From an uncultured Muribaculaceae bacterium (GTDB taxonomy: Bacteria; Bacteroidota; Bacteroidia; Bacteroidales; Muribaculaceae), in NCBI GenBank assembly GCA_910587355.1, contig CAJUKF010000013.1, positions 1 through 54,678 on the forward strand: a stretch of DNA of 54,678 bases, written 5' to 3'. A program made the translations under genes and the position numbers. This document shows, piece after piece, positions 16,936 to 26,183 of the stretch. Below the pieces are notes generated by a model. It was given only the letters and a program-made list of their open reading frames with translations, searched no databases and had not been told where the DNA came from. Positions within the stretch are counted from its first letter, which is position 1. Each line of letters starts with the position of its first letter.

Positions 16936-19290
16936 TTAGATTTCTGTTTCGTCGCTTAGCGAGTAAGGTTTGGTTTCGGGTGCAAGGCAGCGTTTGCGGT
17001 TGGGCTTTGAGGCCATCTCGAATTCGAGAGTTCCGCCGGCCATAAGGTCGTCGTGTGTGAGATATGCCTTGTTGTAGGGCTTGCCGTTGAATTTGACGGA
17101 CTTAACATAACGGTTCTTGTCGCTTACGCCTGGAGCTTTCACTTCGAGGGTCTTGCCTTCGGGGAGCTGTACCCGTGCATAGGGCATGTAGGGCGCGCCG
17201 AGCACATACTGGTCGGTGCCGGGGCATACGGGATAGAATCCCAAAGCCGAGAAGATATACCATGCCGACATCTGTCCGCAGTCATCGTTGCCGCAGAGTC
17301 CGTCGATGTTGTTGCGGTACATGCGGTTGAGCACTTCGCGTACCCAGTACTGGGTTTTCCAGGGCTGCGACGACCAGGCGTACATGTAGGGGATGTTCTG
17401 GCATGGCTCGTTGCCGTGGTTGTAGGTGCCGATGAGGCCTTCGGCAGTCACGTCTTCTGTTTCGGCATATGCTTCGGGGTCGAGGTCGGTGGTGAAGAGA
17501 CGGTCGAGATTCTCGATGAATTTCTTGTCGCCGCCCATCTGGCCGATGAGGCCTTTCACATCGTGGGGAACGAAGAAAGCATAGTTCATGGCGTTGCCTT
17601 CGAGATAGCCTTCGCCGGTGCAGTGTGTTATGCTGTAAGGCTCTTTCCAGCTGCCGTCGGTGTAACGGGGACGTGAGAAAGCGATTGCCGGGTCGAACAC
17701 ATTCTTGTAGCTCAGGGCACGCTTGCGGTATTCACGGGCTTTGTCGGTATTGCCCATGCGCTTGGCCTGCTGGTAGAGGCACCAGTCGTCGTAGGCATAC
17801 TCGAGAGTTACCGATACTGCGCTCCCGTTGCGGTCAAATGGAACATAGCCGAGTTTGAGATAGTCGTTCATCGACTCATAGCGATGATAGTTGGCTGTCT
17901 CGTCCATAGCCTTGAAAGCGGCGTTGGGGTCGATGTCGGCACCTTTGGTGAGTGCGTCGCCCACGACAGACACGCCGTGATAGCCAATCATACACCAGTT
18001 CTCGTTGGCCATGTGCGACCATACGGGGAGCATCTTGTGCACGCTCTGCTGCTGATGGGCCATGAGCGATTTCACCATGTCGGCGCTGCGGTCGGGGAAG
18101 AGGAAGTTCATCAGAGGATGCTCGGCACGGAATGTATCCCAGATTGAGAAGACGGTGTAGTTGGTGAAGTCGTCGGCCTTGTGGATATTGTGGTCGAGAC
18201 CACGGTACTGTCCGTCGACATCCATGTACACCGAGGGATTAATCATCGTGTGATAGAGCGAGGTGTAGAACATGGCGAGCTGGTCGTCGGTGCCCTGTGC
18301 GTCGATGATTGAGAGGTTGCGCTCCCAGTCGGCGGCAGTGGCCTCGGCAATTTGGTCGAATGTGCGGCCAGATGCTTCGGCGCGGAGATTCTTGAGTGCT
18401 CCGTCGGTGCTTACCCCCGAGAGAGCCACGCGCACTTCAACCTGACGGCTCTCGGGCACATTCACGTCGAAGTAAGCCACAATCTTGCGGCCCGCGATTT
18501 CGGGGAAGTTGTGCTCGAGGTCGAATTTACGCCAGAAGCCGTTGTATTTCGGCTTTTCCATGTCTTTGTAGCCGTAGTTTACCACGGGCTCGGAGAATTC
18601 GATGGCGAAGTAGGTGTAGTTTGTGCGTGCCCAGCCGTTTGTGATACGGTAGCCGGTGACGAGAGTGGGGCTCTCTACGCGGATGTATGTCCACAGACTT
18701 TTGCCGTCATAATTATAGATGCCATGGTCCATATCGAGTATGATATGGCTCAGGTCGGTGCCGGGCTGATATGTGTAGCGGTGTACGCCCGTGCGCTGGG
18801 TGGCGGTGAATTCGGCGTCAATGCCGTAGTCATCGAGGTGAACGGCATAGTAGCCGGGGCGTGTCACTTCACTGTCGTGGCTGAATGCCGAGCGGTAGCC
18901 TTCGAGGTGCTTGTCGGCTGTAGAGGGCGTAAGCTGCAGCTTGCCCGTTGTGGGCATAATCATCACGTCGCCGAGGTCGGAGTGACCGGTGCCGCTGAGA
19001 TGAGTGTGGCTGAAGCCTACAATTGTACTGTCGGCGTGCTGATAGCCGGCGCAGTATGCGTATGTGCCGGGCTGATAGCGTCCGTTGATATTGTGAGGAA
19101 TGTTCTCCGTATCCGGACTGAGCTGCACTGCTCCGAACGGCGCGCAGGCGCCGGGGAAGGTGTGACCCATGCCATTAGTGCCTATAATCGGGTTGACATA
19201 GGCAATATGGCCGCCGGCGGAGACCGCAAAGCTCAAGGCTATTGCGGCTCCGGCTGTAAGTATGGATTTGGTTATCATACCGTTTTGCAT
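16936..19290 (-). CDS. GH92 alpha-mannosidase (second of three)
   Basis: A second GH92 exo-alpha-mannosidase, 784 residues. It has a signal peptide whether translation begins at 19290 or at the in-frame ATG at 19278 (M-I-T-K-S-I-L). Landmarks include YVNPIIGTNGMGHTFPGACAP, GFSHTHLSGTGHSDLGD, ENWCMIGYHGVSV, LEGNAMNYAFFVPHDV with the general-acid Glu, HGNEPC and GNDDCGQMSAWY. In place of the alpha-1,2-type His-Glu segment it has TAEGLIGTYNHGNEP, like the first copy. The first two copies are therefore more alike than either is to the third. It lies 33 bases after the third GH92 and is probably periplasmic. Confidence 0.93.
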   Translation of the reverse strand: MQNGMITKSILTAGAAIALSFAVSAGGHIAYVNPIIGTNGMGHTFPGACAPFGAVQLSPDTENIPHNINGRYQPGTYAYCAGYQHADSTIVGFSHTHLSGTGHSDLGDVMIMPTTGKLQLTPSTADKHLEGYRSAFSHDSEVTRPGYYAVHLDDYGIDAEFTATQRTGVHRYTYQPGTDLSHIILDMDHGIYNYDGKSLWTYIRVESPTLVTGYRITNGWARTNYTYFAIEFSEPVVNYGYKDMEKPKYNGFWRKFDLEHNFPEIAGRKIVAYFDVNVPESRQVEVRVALSGVSTDGALKNLRAEASGRTFDQIAEATAADWERNLSIIDAQGTDDQLAMFYTSLYHTMINPSVYMDVDGQYRGLDHNIHKADDFTNYTVFSIWDTFRAEHPLMNFLFPDRSADMVKSLMAHQQQSVHKMLPVWSHMANENWCMIGYHGVSVVGDALTKGADIDPNAAFKAMDETANYHRYESMNDYLKLGYVPFDRNGSAVSVTLEYAYDDWCLYQQAKRMGNTDKAREYRKRALSYKNVFDPAIAFSRPRYTDGSWKEPYSITHCTGEGYLEGNAMNYAFFVPHDVKGLIGQMGGDKKFIENLDRLFTTDLDPEAYAETEDVTAEGLIGTYNHGNEPCQNIPYMYAWSSQPWKTQYWVREVLNRMYRNNIDGLCGNDDCGQMSAWYIFSALGFYPVCPGTDQYVLGAPYMPYARVQLPEGKTLEVKAPGVSDKNRYVKSVKFNGKPYNKAYLTHDDLMAGGTLEFEMASKPNRKRCLAPETKPYSLSDETEI

Positions 19291-19323
19291 GTGTTTCGGC
19301 GGTTAGCAAACTGGAAAACAAAC

Positions 19324-21612
19324 TTAATTCTCGTTAGAAAGGGAGTAAGGTGCGTCCTCAGGACGGATACCGCGGTTCTTGTTGGGAGTATCCGACATGT
19401 TGAAGTTGATTTTCGCGCCTTTGGTGAGTGTGGCGTAGTCGAGGTAGTTGTGGTTGTAGTTCTTACCGTTGACACGCATAGCTTTTACGTAGCAGTTGTC
19501 GGAAGAGGGCTTGTCGGCTGTGATTTCAACTTTTTTGCCGTTCTGGAGATTGACAGTGGCTTTCTTGAAAATCGGGGCACCGAGAGCATACTGGTCGGAA
19601 GCGGGGCAGACGGGATAGAAACCGAGAGCCGAGAATACATACCATGCCGAAGTCTGACCGTTGTCCTCGTCGCCGCAGTAACCGTCGGGAGTGGGGTGGT
19701 AGAGCTTGTCGATTGTCTGACGTGTCCAGTACTGGGTCTTCCAGGGCTCTGCAGCATAGTTGTAGAGGTAAATCATATGCTGGATAGGCTGGTTGCCGTG
19801 TGCGTAGTTGCCCATATCGGCAATCTGCATCTCGCGGATTTCGTGGATTGTGCCGCCGTAGTAGCTGTCGTCGAATACGGGAGGAAGTTCGAATACCTTG
19901 TCAAGCTGAGCGGTGAATTTCTTATTGCCGCCCATTAGGTTGATGAGGCCCTGTACGTCGTGGAATACCGACCATGAGTAGTGCCATGAGTTGCCTTCGG
20001 TGAAAGCGTCGCCCCATTTGAGAGGATTGAAGTCGGGAGCGAATTTGCCGTCTTTGTTCTTGCCGCGCATCAGACCGTATTCGGGGTCGAAGAGGTTGGC
20101 GTAGTTGCCTGCGCGTTTTTTATAGAGGGCGATTTCGTCGGCGGGACGGCCGAGTTTCTTTGCAACCTGATAGATGCACCAGTCGTCGTATGCATATTCG
20201 AGTGTGCGTGCAGCGTTCTCGTTGATATTCACGTCGTAAGGAACGTAGCCGAGAGTATTGTAGTAGTCGTAGCCCATACGGCCCGATGAACCTACACGGG
20301 GGTGTACGTTGTTGGCGCCGTGTACCATGCCGGCATAGTATTCTTCTTCATTGCCGGGGGTGCCGATGCCTTTGAGAAGTGCGTCGGCTACTACAGATGC
20401 GGAGTTGTTGCCGACCATGCAGCCGCGGTGACCGGGGCTCGACCACTCGGGGAAGAAGCCGCTCTCGCGGTAGAAGCTCAGCCATCCGTCCTGAATTTTG
20501 GCGCCTTCCTCGGGCCAGAGGAGGTTGACGAGGGGGAAGAGAGCACGGAATGTATCCCAGAAACCAGTGCCGGTATAGAAATAACCGTCTTCGATTTTGC
20601 CGTTGTCGGGGCTGTAATGTACAGTGCGGCCGTCTTTTGTCACTTCATGTAATTTGTGGGGGAAAAGGACCGTGCGGTAGAGACATGAGTAGAATGTGCG
20701 CAGGTCGTCGATGTTGTCGTCTTCGACATTCACTGCTCCGAGCACTTCATTCCAGCGGGCCTTGGCTTCGTCGCGGGTCTGTGCGAACGACTTGCCGTCG
20801 AGTTCTTTAAGATTCTGATATGCCTGGTCAAGGCTGATGAAAGAAGTGGCGACTTTGGCGCCAACTTTCTCTTTACGGCTGGTCTTGAAACCGATTGCAG
20901 CGCCTGTGTGGTTGCCGCGGAGTTCTGTCTTGCCGGGCTGGAGCTCGTTTTCTTCCCATACCCAGTTGCTGTCGAAGGGCTTGTCGAATTTGATTACAAA
21001 ATAGTTGCGGAAGTTTTTTGTAACGCCGCCGCTGTTACGGGTCGAGTAGCCGACAACTGTATTTTCTTCGGGAATCACTTTAATCCATGAGCCCCGGTCG
21101 TAGCCGTCAATCACCACGTAGCTGTCGTCTGCTTCGGGGAAGGTGAACTGGAAATATGCGCAACGGTCGGTGGGGGTGAATTCCGTTGTTACATCGTAAT
21201 CAGCAAGATATACGCTGTAATAGTAAGGACGGGCGTCTTCGGCCTTGTGTGAGAACCATGAGGCGCGGCGGTCTTCGTCAAGACGAATGCCTCCGGTCAT
21301 GGGCATTATGGCAAACTGACCGAAGTCATTAATCCAGGGACTTGGGCGGTGAGTCTGTTTGAAACCGCGAATTTTATCGGAGTTATAAACGTAGGCCCAT
21401 CCGTCGCCCATTTTGCCGGTCTGGGGAATCCATTGGTTCATACCCCACGGAAGGGCTACCGACGGAACTGTGTTGCCGTTTGATAACGAAATTTTTGAGT
21501 CGGTACCCATGAGGGTGTTTACATAGTCGACGGGCGATGTCACCGCCGAGGCGCTTGCAGCCAACACGAAGCCTGCGCATGCCGTAATGATTGATTTTGC
21601 CTTGTCTTTCAT
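19324..21612 (-). CDS. GH92 exo-alpha-1,2-mannosidase (third of three)
   Basis: A third GH92, 762 residues, with a type I signal peptide ending near ASASA. Its key residues match Bacteroides thetaiotaomicron BT3990 with a constant offset of six. The general acid is E539 (TEGN; E533 in BT3990). The alpha-1,2-specific pair is H590-E591 (TIHEIREM; H584-E585). The base candidates are D648 and D650 (GDEDNGQ; D642 and D644). The BT3990 numbers are from memory. The match makes alpha-1,2-mannosidase the best call, removing side chains from yeast mannan or high-mannose N-glycan. It is the first gene of the minus-strand enzyme operon, about 200 bases after the regulator. Confidence 0.94.
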   Translation of the reverse strand: MKDKAKSIITACAGFVLAASASAVTSPVDYVNTLMGTDSKISLSNGNTVPSVALPWGMNQWIPQTGKMGDGWAYVYNSDKIRGFKQTHRPSPWINDFGQFAIMPMTGGIRLDEDRRASWFSHKAEDARPYYYSVYLADYDVTTEFTPTDRCAYFQFTFPEADDSYVVIDGYDRGSWIKVIPEENTVVGYSTRNSGGVTKNFRNYFVIKFDKPFDSNWVWEENELQPGKTELRGNHTGAAIGFKTSRKEKVGAKVATSFISLDQAYQNLKELDGKSFAQTRDEAKARWNEVLGAVNVEDDNIDDLRTFYSCLYRTVLFPHKLHEVTKDGRTVHYSPDNGKIEDGYFYTGTGFWDTFRALFPLVNLLWPEEGAKIQDGWLSFYRESGFFPEWSSPGHRGCMVGNNSASVVADALLKGIGTPGNEEEYYAGMVHGANNVHPRVGSSGRMGYDYYNTLGYVPYDVNINENAARTLEYAYDDWCIYQVAKKLGRPADEIALYKKRAGNYANLFDPEYGLMRGKNKDGKFAPDFNPLKWGDAFTEGNSWHYSWSVFHDVQGLINLMGGNKKFTAQLDKVFELPPVFDDSYYGGTIHEIREMQIADMGNYAHGNQPIQHMIYLYNYAAEPWKTQYWTRQTIDKLYHPTPDGYCGDEDNGQTSAWYVFSALGFYPVCPASDQYALGAPIFKKATVNLQNGKKVEITADKPSSDNCYVKAMRVNGKNYNHNYLDYATLTKGAKINFNMSDTPNKNRGIRPEDAPYSLSNEN

Positions 21613-21698
21613 GCTGTGATGGAATAGTAGGTTGTCGGTTTTTTTAGTTGCGAAATTAATCTCAATTTAATTTTTTATGGTTTGTGCTGCTGATAATA

Positions 21699-21755
21699 TA
21701 GTAATGAATAATGACAACACAGCTAAAAACCGGGCGTTGTCATTATTCATTACTA
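21699..21755. repeat. Perfect 20-bp inverted repeat between regulator and GH92 operon
   Basis: Arms at 21699-21718 and 21736-21755 are exact inverse complements (20 of 20 bases, AT-rich, starting TAGTAATGAATAATG) around a 17-base GC-richer loop. No T-tract follows on the minus strand, so it is not a standard terminator. Confidence 0.85.
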
Positions 21756-21778
21756 ATTCGTCTCGGAAACAGACGAAT
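21756..21778. repeat. Second hairpin directly beside the 20-bp inverted repeat
   Basis: ATTCGTCT (21756-21763) and AGACGAAT (21771-21778) pair perfectly around a 7-base loop and begin on the base after the larger repeat ends. The two form a tandem hairpin structure 36 bases past the regulator's stop codon. Confidence 0.7.
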
Positions 21779-21813
21779 CACTATAGATGTCTCTGAAGGC
21801 AGACGCAGGGTGC

Positions 21814-24800
21814 TTACTGCTTGGAGTTGCGGTATTCCTTAGGTGTCATTCCGTAAATCTTCTTGAAGTCGGCGTAGAATACTGTTTTGTTGTTCATGCC
21901 TATGCGGTATATGATTTCTTGAATTGTAAGGTCAGTGGTGAGAATGAGATTGGCGCCATAGGCGTAGCGGCATTTTTTTACAAACTCGCTCGGTGTGTAC
22001 GGCGTGTATTTTTTGAAGCGGCGGTATAGTGTGCGGATGTCAACGCCTGTGGCTTCTGCAAGCCCTGCCGGTGAGAGTTTGCTCTCGTCTTCGAGGTTGT
22101 CGCTGATGTATTTGCGTATGTTGTCGAAAAAGAGTTTTCCTTCGTTGGAGATTTCCATGCCTCCCTCGAGGGTGACAGCGCTCTCGGAGGAGCAGTAGTA
22201 GTCTTTGTCGGCGTTTTTGCGCTGCAGCAGTCGTGCGGTCAGGGTCTGCAGAAAATCGGCATTGAACGGTTTTGTCACATATGCGTCGGCGCCGGCGTTA
22301 TATCCTTCGATTTTGTCTTCTTCGGATATTTTCGCGGAAAGGACAATTATGGGCAGATTGCGGGTGAATTTATTATCGCGAATGTATTTTATGAAATCGA
22401 GACCGTTTTCGTCGGGCATCATTATGTCAGTGATAATCAGTGCCGGAATCTGACGGTCGATTGAGGCACGGGCTTCCGCTCCGTTGCCTGCGCAAGTTAC
22501 GGCATAGTCTTTCGACAGGATGTTAGACACGAGCCAGAGTATGTCGGGGTTGTCATCCACAACGAGGATTTCCGGTTTGTTAACGAGCTGACTCGGATTT
22601 TCTGCCGGAAGCGTCAGTGTGGCTTCTTCTTTGCTGCCCTGACGCACGTTCATTGGTGGAAGAGTGACGGTGAAGCGTACGAATTCGCCTTCGACGCTGT
22701 CTACTTTTATGTCGCCTCCGAGCTTGACGGCCATTTCATGACATATAAACAGTCCGAGACCGTGACGCGACGACATTGCCCTGTAGCCGTTGGTGTCTAC
22801 ATTATTAAATACGGCGAATTTGTTGAACAGGAGCTTGAGATTCTCTTCGGATATGCCTTGGCCGGTATTGTAGACCGAGAGTTGCAGTTCGCCGTCAGGA
22901 GCCTGTTTTGCCGATACGCGTATTTCGCCTCCGGAGGGGGTGTATTTGAAAGCGTTCGACATGAGATTGGTTACGATTTTGCTGAGGCATGATACATCGG
23001 TATTCCAGCGTAAATCGGGCTGCTCGACTTCTATGATGAAATTTATGCTGTTCTGCCGGGCGATTTCTTCGTAGCCGTAGACCCAGCGTTTGAAGACGTT
23101 CTCGATAGCAATCGGCTGAATCTTAAGGTGTATGAGACTGTCCTCCTCCATGTATCGTACATCGAGGATTTCCTGCACCAGTTCGTTCAGATGCTTTGAA
23201 TTTTCGTAGAGCGAATCGACGTAGGGCTTCAATTTTGAATTCTCAGACGTTTCAACGTGCTTTTTCAAGGCATCGCACATGCCGAGAATCATTGTGAGCG
23301 GAGAGCAGAATTCGTGGGTTATGTTTGTGAAGAACTCCTTTCGGTCGGCGAAAAGGCGCTCCTGCTCTTTTTCGTAGAGACGCCGTTCGAGTTCATGGCG
23401 TTTAATATTATATATGTAACGGGAACGATAGATAATCAGTGTTATGATGAGAATGAAAACGAAAACATACAGGCAATAGCTGTACCATGTGGCGTACCAG
23501 ACGGGTGTGATTTGGATTGGCAGCACGAACGCTTTTGTGTTGGTTTTTTCTCCGTCGGTCTCGCAGCGCACATGGAGTTTGTATTTTCCCGGTGACAGAT
23601 TGGTGAAAGTCACCGATGGTGTCGTGCCGAGGTTAATCCATTTGTCGCTTTGGCCTTCGAGCTTGTACCAGTAGTTGATGAAATCACCTGTTATATAGTC
23701 AAGTGCGGCGAAAGAAATCGAGATGACCCCGTCATCATGGTTGAATACAAGGCCGTTGCTTATTATATCTGGAGCCGGCATCTTGTCTGACCCGTTCACC
23801 GACAGACCGGTGAATACCACATCTGTGGGTGTGCCGTCGCTGTTGATTAAGTTTTCGGCATCTGATTTAACGCAGACTATGCCGTTGAGCGCACCGAAAA
23901 TCAGGTCGCCGTTCTGAGGTGAAATATAACCCGAGTTGTCGCAGAATTCATTTATGTCACCGGCTATTCCGCTGGTATTATGCAGAATTGAAGTGTTTGT
24001 GTTGTATCGCGCGAGTCCCTTGTTTGTGCTCAGCCATACATTGCCGTCTCCGGTGGGTATAATCGAATGTACCATGTCGTTGGTCAGACCGTCCTTGCTG
24101 GTGAGAATTTTTGTCAGGACCGGATTTTCAGGATTGCGGCAGTCGACTATGCCGCCGCCGATACTCGAACCGAAATACAGGTTGCCGTCGCCCGAATATG
24201 CGAGGCTTATTATGTCGCCGATACCCGGAATGCGGTCGTTTATGTTGTTGAGTGTGTAGTATTTGCCGGTGTTTATGTCGAATCGCAGTATGCCTATTCC
24301 TCCTCGGCAGCCTATGTACAGGCTGTTATGGCCATCGTATGCAAGCGTGTAGATTTCATTGCATGTATGCTTGTTGCGGCGGAATATGTAAGTGTCGGTT
24401 TTCAGAACCCTGTCATTTCCGTCTGTCACTACTTTTATCAGGCCTCTTGTGCTTGATGCAAGCCACAGGACGCTGTCGCTTGCCTCAAAGAAGTCGTGGA
24501 TGTCGATTATTTCGGGATGAACAAGATTGGTAATCTCCCCGGCAGGACTATTCGTATAGGCTATGCCCGGACCTGCGCCTGCAAGCCAGATTCTGCCGGG
24601 CTTGAACACGCTTTCTTTGATTGCGAAAATCTGATTGGTTGTCAAATCACCCTTGGTTCCGGGATTTTTACCGTAACGTGTTATTCTGTAATCCGGAATC
24701 TGTCCTTCCTGCGGCAAGGTGGGATAATTGCTGAGAATTATAAGACCGTCGCCTTTGGTGCCAATCCACAGATTGTTGTGGGAGTCGGTGAAAAATGTCC

Positions 24801-25911
24801 TGATTGGTTTGGTCAGGTCGGGAATCTGCGTTGAGTGGATGGATTTGTAGCGCGAATTGATGTGACACATCTTATACAGGCCGCGGCCGTCCGTCGCTAC
24901 CCAGACCAGTGGCTGGCGCCTGTCGTGAAGGAGATTGAATGCGCCGGCTTCTGTAAAGAGCATTTCAGGCATATAGTCATAGTCGGAGCAAAGACGCATT
25001 ACTCCATTGCTTACAAAGCTGATTGTTATGTCGTTGCCGAAAGGTACGATGTTTGAGATTTTGCCATAGCGTTCAATCTCGGGTTTTATATTGCGTATGA
25101 GCCGTACATTTCGTGATATTTCGTCGTGGTGGCTGAGGTTGCCGTTTTCGCTGACAATATAAAAACCGCGTGGTGATTCGAATGCCCCGGTGATTTTCTC
25201 TTCTCCGAGTTTTACTTTCTGCCATGTGAAGTGCGCCTGCTGCTGAGTGTAGCCTCCGGAGAAATCGAAGTGAATTTTGTAGGCGAAGTTTTCTGCAGGA
25301 AAGAGCCACAGGGTATTGTTTCCTGCCATTACGCCCTTGCAATACCCGAGGTTGCCTACCCATGCCGGTTTGACCTGAGTCCTGAATTCCTTGATTACCG
25401 GGTCGTAATACATGAACTTGCTCTCGGGGGATATAGCAAAGGCATGGCCCAGTGTGTCGCTTACCAGAGTGTGTCGGCCCCCGCGTATTTCGCTGTAGTG
25501 TTCTTCGGCGCTGAGGCGTCCTGTGGAAAACTTATCAAGACCCATCGTTGTCAGTACCCAGAGAAAACCTTTCTCGGCTTTGTGTAACTCGTTGATTACA
25601 TTGCCCGACAGTGATTTGGGGTTGTCGAGCTCATATCTGAATACGCGTATGCTTTTGCCGTCGTAGCGGTTGAGGCCATCATAAGTGCCAAGCCACATTA
25701 AGCCTTTGTCATCCTGCGCCATCATTAATACAGAATTGTTTGATAGTGATTCTGTATTTGAAGCTCTGAATATGTCGGGTGTATAGGCTGACGCGTGCAG
25801 AGTATTCATGAGTGTCATGATTATGCCGCATATCAGGGTGGTATAACTGTGCGCGCAGACATAATCCGCTGGTTTATGGGGGCTTTGGCAGTGTTCGGTT
25901 TTAGTCTTCAT
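21814..25911 (-). CDS. Hybrid two-component system regulator (HTCS) of the mannan locus
   Basis: This single-protein sensor and transcription factor of about 1365 residues should sense a mannan-derived oligosaccharide in the periplasm and activate the flanking genes. In order: an N-terminal signal or membrane segment (about 20-42), a two-component-type beta-propeller (WLGTYDGLNRYDG and similar repeats, about 60-690), a Y_Y_Y domain (about 710-800), a membrane helix (about 807-832), a histidine kinase with FTNITHEF (His near 866), ATPase motifs NAFKYTPSGG and HGLGLFICHE, a receiver (Asp near 1162 in IITDIMMPDENG), and a C-terminal AraC HTH (about 1272-1362). The H-box reads HEFCSPLT, with Cys where Arg is usual. 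The start at 25911 follows a strong promoter; the frame upstream of it contains that promoter. Confidence 0.95.
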   Translation of the reverse strand: MKTKTEHCQSPHKPADYVCAHSYTTLICGIIMTLMNTLHASAYTPDIFRASNTESLSNNSVLMMAQDDKGLMWLGTYDGLNRYDGKSIRVFRYELDNPKSLSGNVINELHKAEKGFLWVLTTMGLDKFSTGRLSAEEHYSEIRGGRHTLVSDTLGHAFAISPESKFMYYDPVIKEFRTQVKPAWVGNLGYCKGVMAGNNTLWLFPAENFAYKIHFDFSGGYTQQQAHFTWQKVKLGEEKITGAFESPRGFYIVSENGNLSHHDEISRNVRLIRNIKPEIERYGKISNIVPFGNDITISFVSNGVMRLCSDYDYMPEMLFTEAGAFNLLHDRRQPLVWVATDGRGLYKMCHINSRYKSIHSTQIPDLTKPIRTFFTDSHNNLWIGTKGDGLIILSNYPTLPQEGQIPDYRITRYGKNPGTKGDLTTNQIFAIKESVFKPGRIWLAGAGPGIAYTNSPAGEITNLVHPEIIDIHDFFEASDSVLWLASSTRGLIKVVTDGNDRVLKTDTYIFRRNKHTCNEIYTLAYDGHNSLYIGCRGGIGILRFDINTGKYYTLNNINDRIPGIGDIISLAYSGDGNLYFGSSIGGGIVDCRNPENPVLTKILTSKDGLTNDMVHSIIPTGDGNVWLSTNKGLARYNTNTSILHNTSGIAGDINEFCDNSGYISPQNGDLIFGALNGIVCVKSDAENLINSDGTPTDVVFTGLSVNGSDKMPAPDIISNGLVFNHDDGVISISFAALDYITGDFINYWYKLEGQSDKWINLGTTPSVTFTNLSPGKYKLHVRCETDGEKTNTKAFVLPIQITPVWYATWYSYCLYVFVFILIITLIIYRSRYIYNIKRHELERRLYEKEQERLFADRKEFFTNITHEFCSPLTMILGMCDALKKHVETSENSKLKPYVDSLYENSKHLNELVQEILDVRYMEEDSLIHLKIQPIAIENVFKRWVYGYEEIARQNSINFIIEVEQPDLRWNTDVSCLSKIVTNLMSNAFKYTPSGGEIRVSAKQAPDGELQLSVYNTGQGISEENLKLLFNKFAVFNNVDTNGYRAMSSRHGLGLFICHEMAVKLGGDIKVDSVEGEFVRFTVTLPPMNVRQGSKEEATLTLPAENPSQLVNKPEILVVDDNPDILWLVSNILSKDYAVTCAGNGAEARASIDRQIPALIITDIMMPDENGLDFIKYIRDNKFTRNLPIIVLSAKISEEDKIEGYNAGADAYVTKPFNADFLQTLTARLLQRKNADKDYYCSSESAVTLEGGMEISNEGKLFFDNIRKYISDNLEDESKLSPAGLAEATGVDIRTLYRRFKKYTPYTPSEFVKKCRYAYGANLILTTDLTIQEIIYRIGMNNKTVFYADFKKIYGMTPKEYRNSKQ

Positions 25912-25934
25912 GGATGTTGTGGCTTTTCTGATTG

Positions 25935-25966
25935 CAAATTTAATGACATTATTCCATACTGTCAAA
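25935..25966 (-). promoter_or_regulatory. Full Bacteroidetes promoter for the HTCS gene
   Basis: On the minus strand TTTG (25966-25963) is followed after exactly 20 bases by TAAATTTG (25942-25935), matching the TTTG-N19-21-TAnnTTTG consensus. The regulator ATG is 24 bases downstream. The match suggests constitutive expression of the sensor. Confidence 0.7.
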
Positions 25967-26027
25967 ATTCAGAACATATTTGTGGCTTATAATTTGCCGC
26001 AAGGTTGGATTCGCAGACTGCTGATTA

Positions 26028-26085
26028 ATGACAAAACATTCATAATTTGCGACAAACAACATTTTTTATAAATAAATGACAAAAA
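26028..26085. promoter_or_regulatory. Candidate regulator-binding repeats in the divergent intergenic region
   Basis: Three copies of GACAAA begin at 26030, 26051 and 26078. The outer two lie in the longer match ATGACAAAA. The first spacing (21 bases) is two helical turns. The site lies between the HTCS gene and GH38, upstream of the GH38 -7 box, where an AraC-type activator would be expected to bind. Binding is inferred. Confidence 0.3.
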
Positions 26086-26134
26086 TCAAGTATATTGTGA
26101 CGCTGTGGCGTAATGCGCTATTTTTAATAACACG

Positions 26135-26142
26135 TAATTTTG
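26135..26142 (+). promoter_or_regulatory. Promoter -7 box for the GH38-GLUG operon
   Basis: TAATTTTG on the plus strand fits TAnnTTTG and lies 41 bases upstream of the GH38 ATG. There is no -33 TTTG, which would be consistent with a promoter needing an activator. Confidence 0.4.
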
Positions 26143-26183
26143 AGCCCGTAAAAAGATGCTAAAAACAGAGCCTAATATATCTG

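Noticed and set aside
18352..19938. 528-codon plus-strand frame across two GH92 genes
   Set aside because: It crosses the boundary of two well-supported minus-strand GH92 genes and has shadow composition.
21123..21135. GNQP in place of GNEP in the third GH92 as a sign of a mannosyl-phosphate-specific enzyme
   Set aside because: The general-acid Glu lies elsewhere (TEGN, E539) and is present, so the Gln in GNQP does not indicate loss of the acid.
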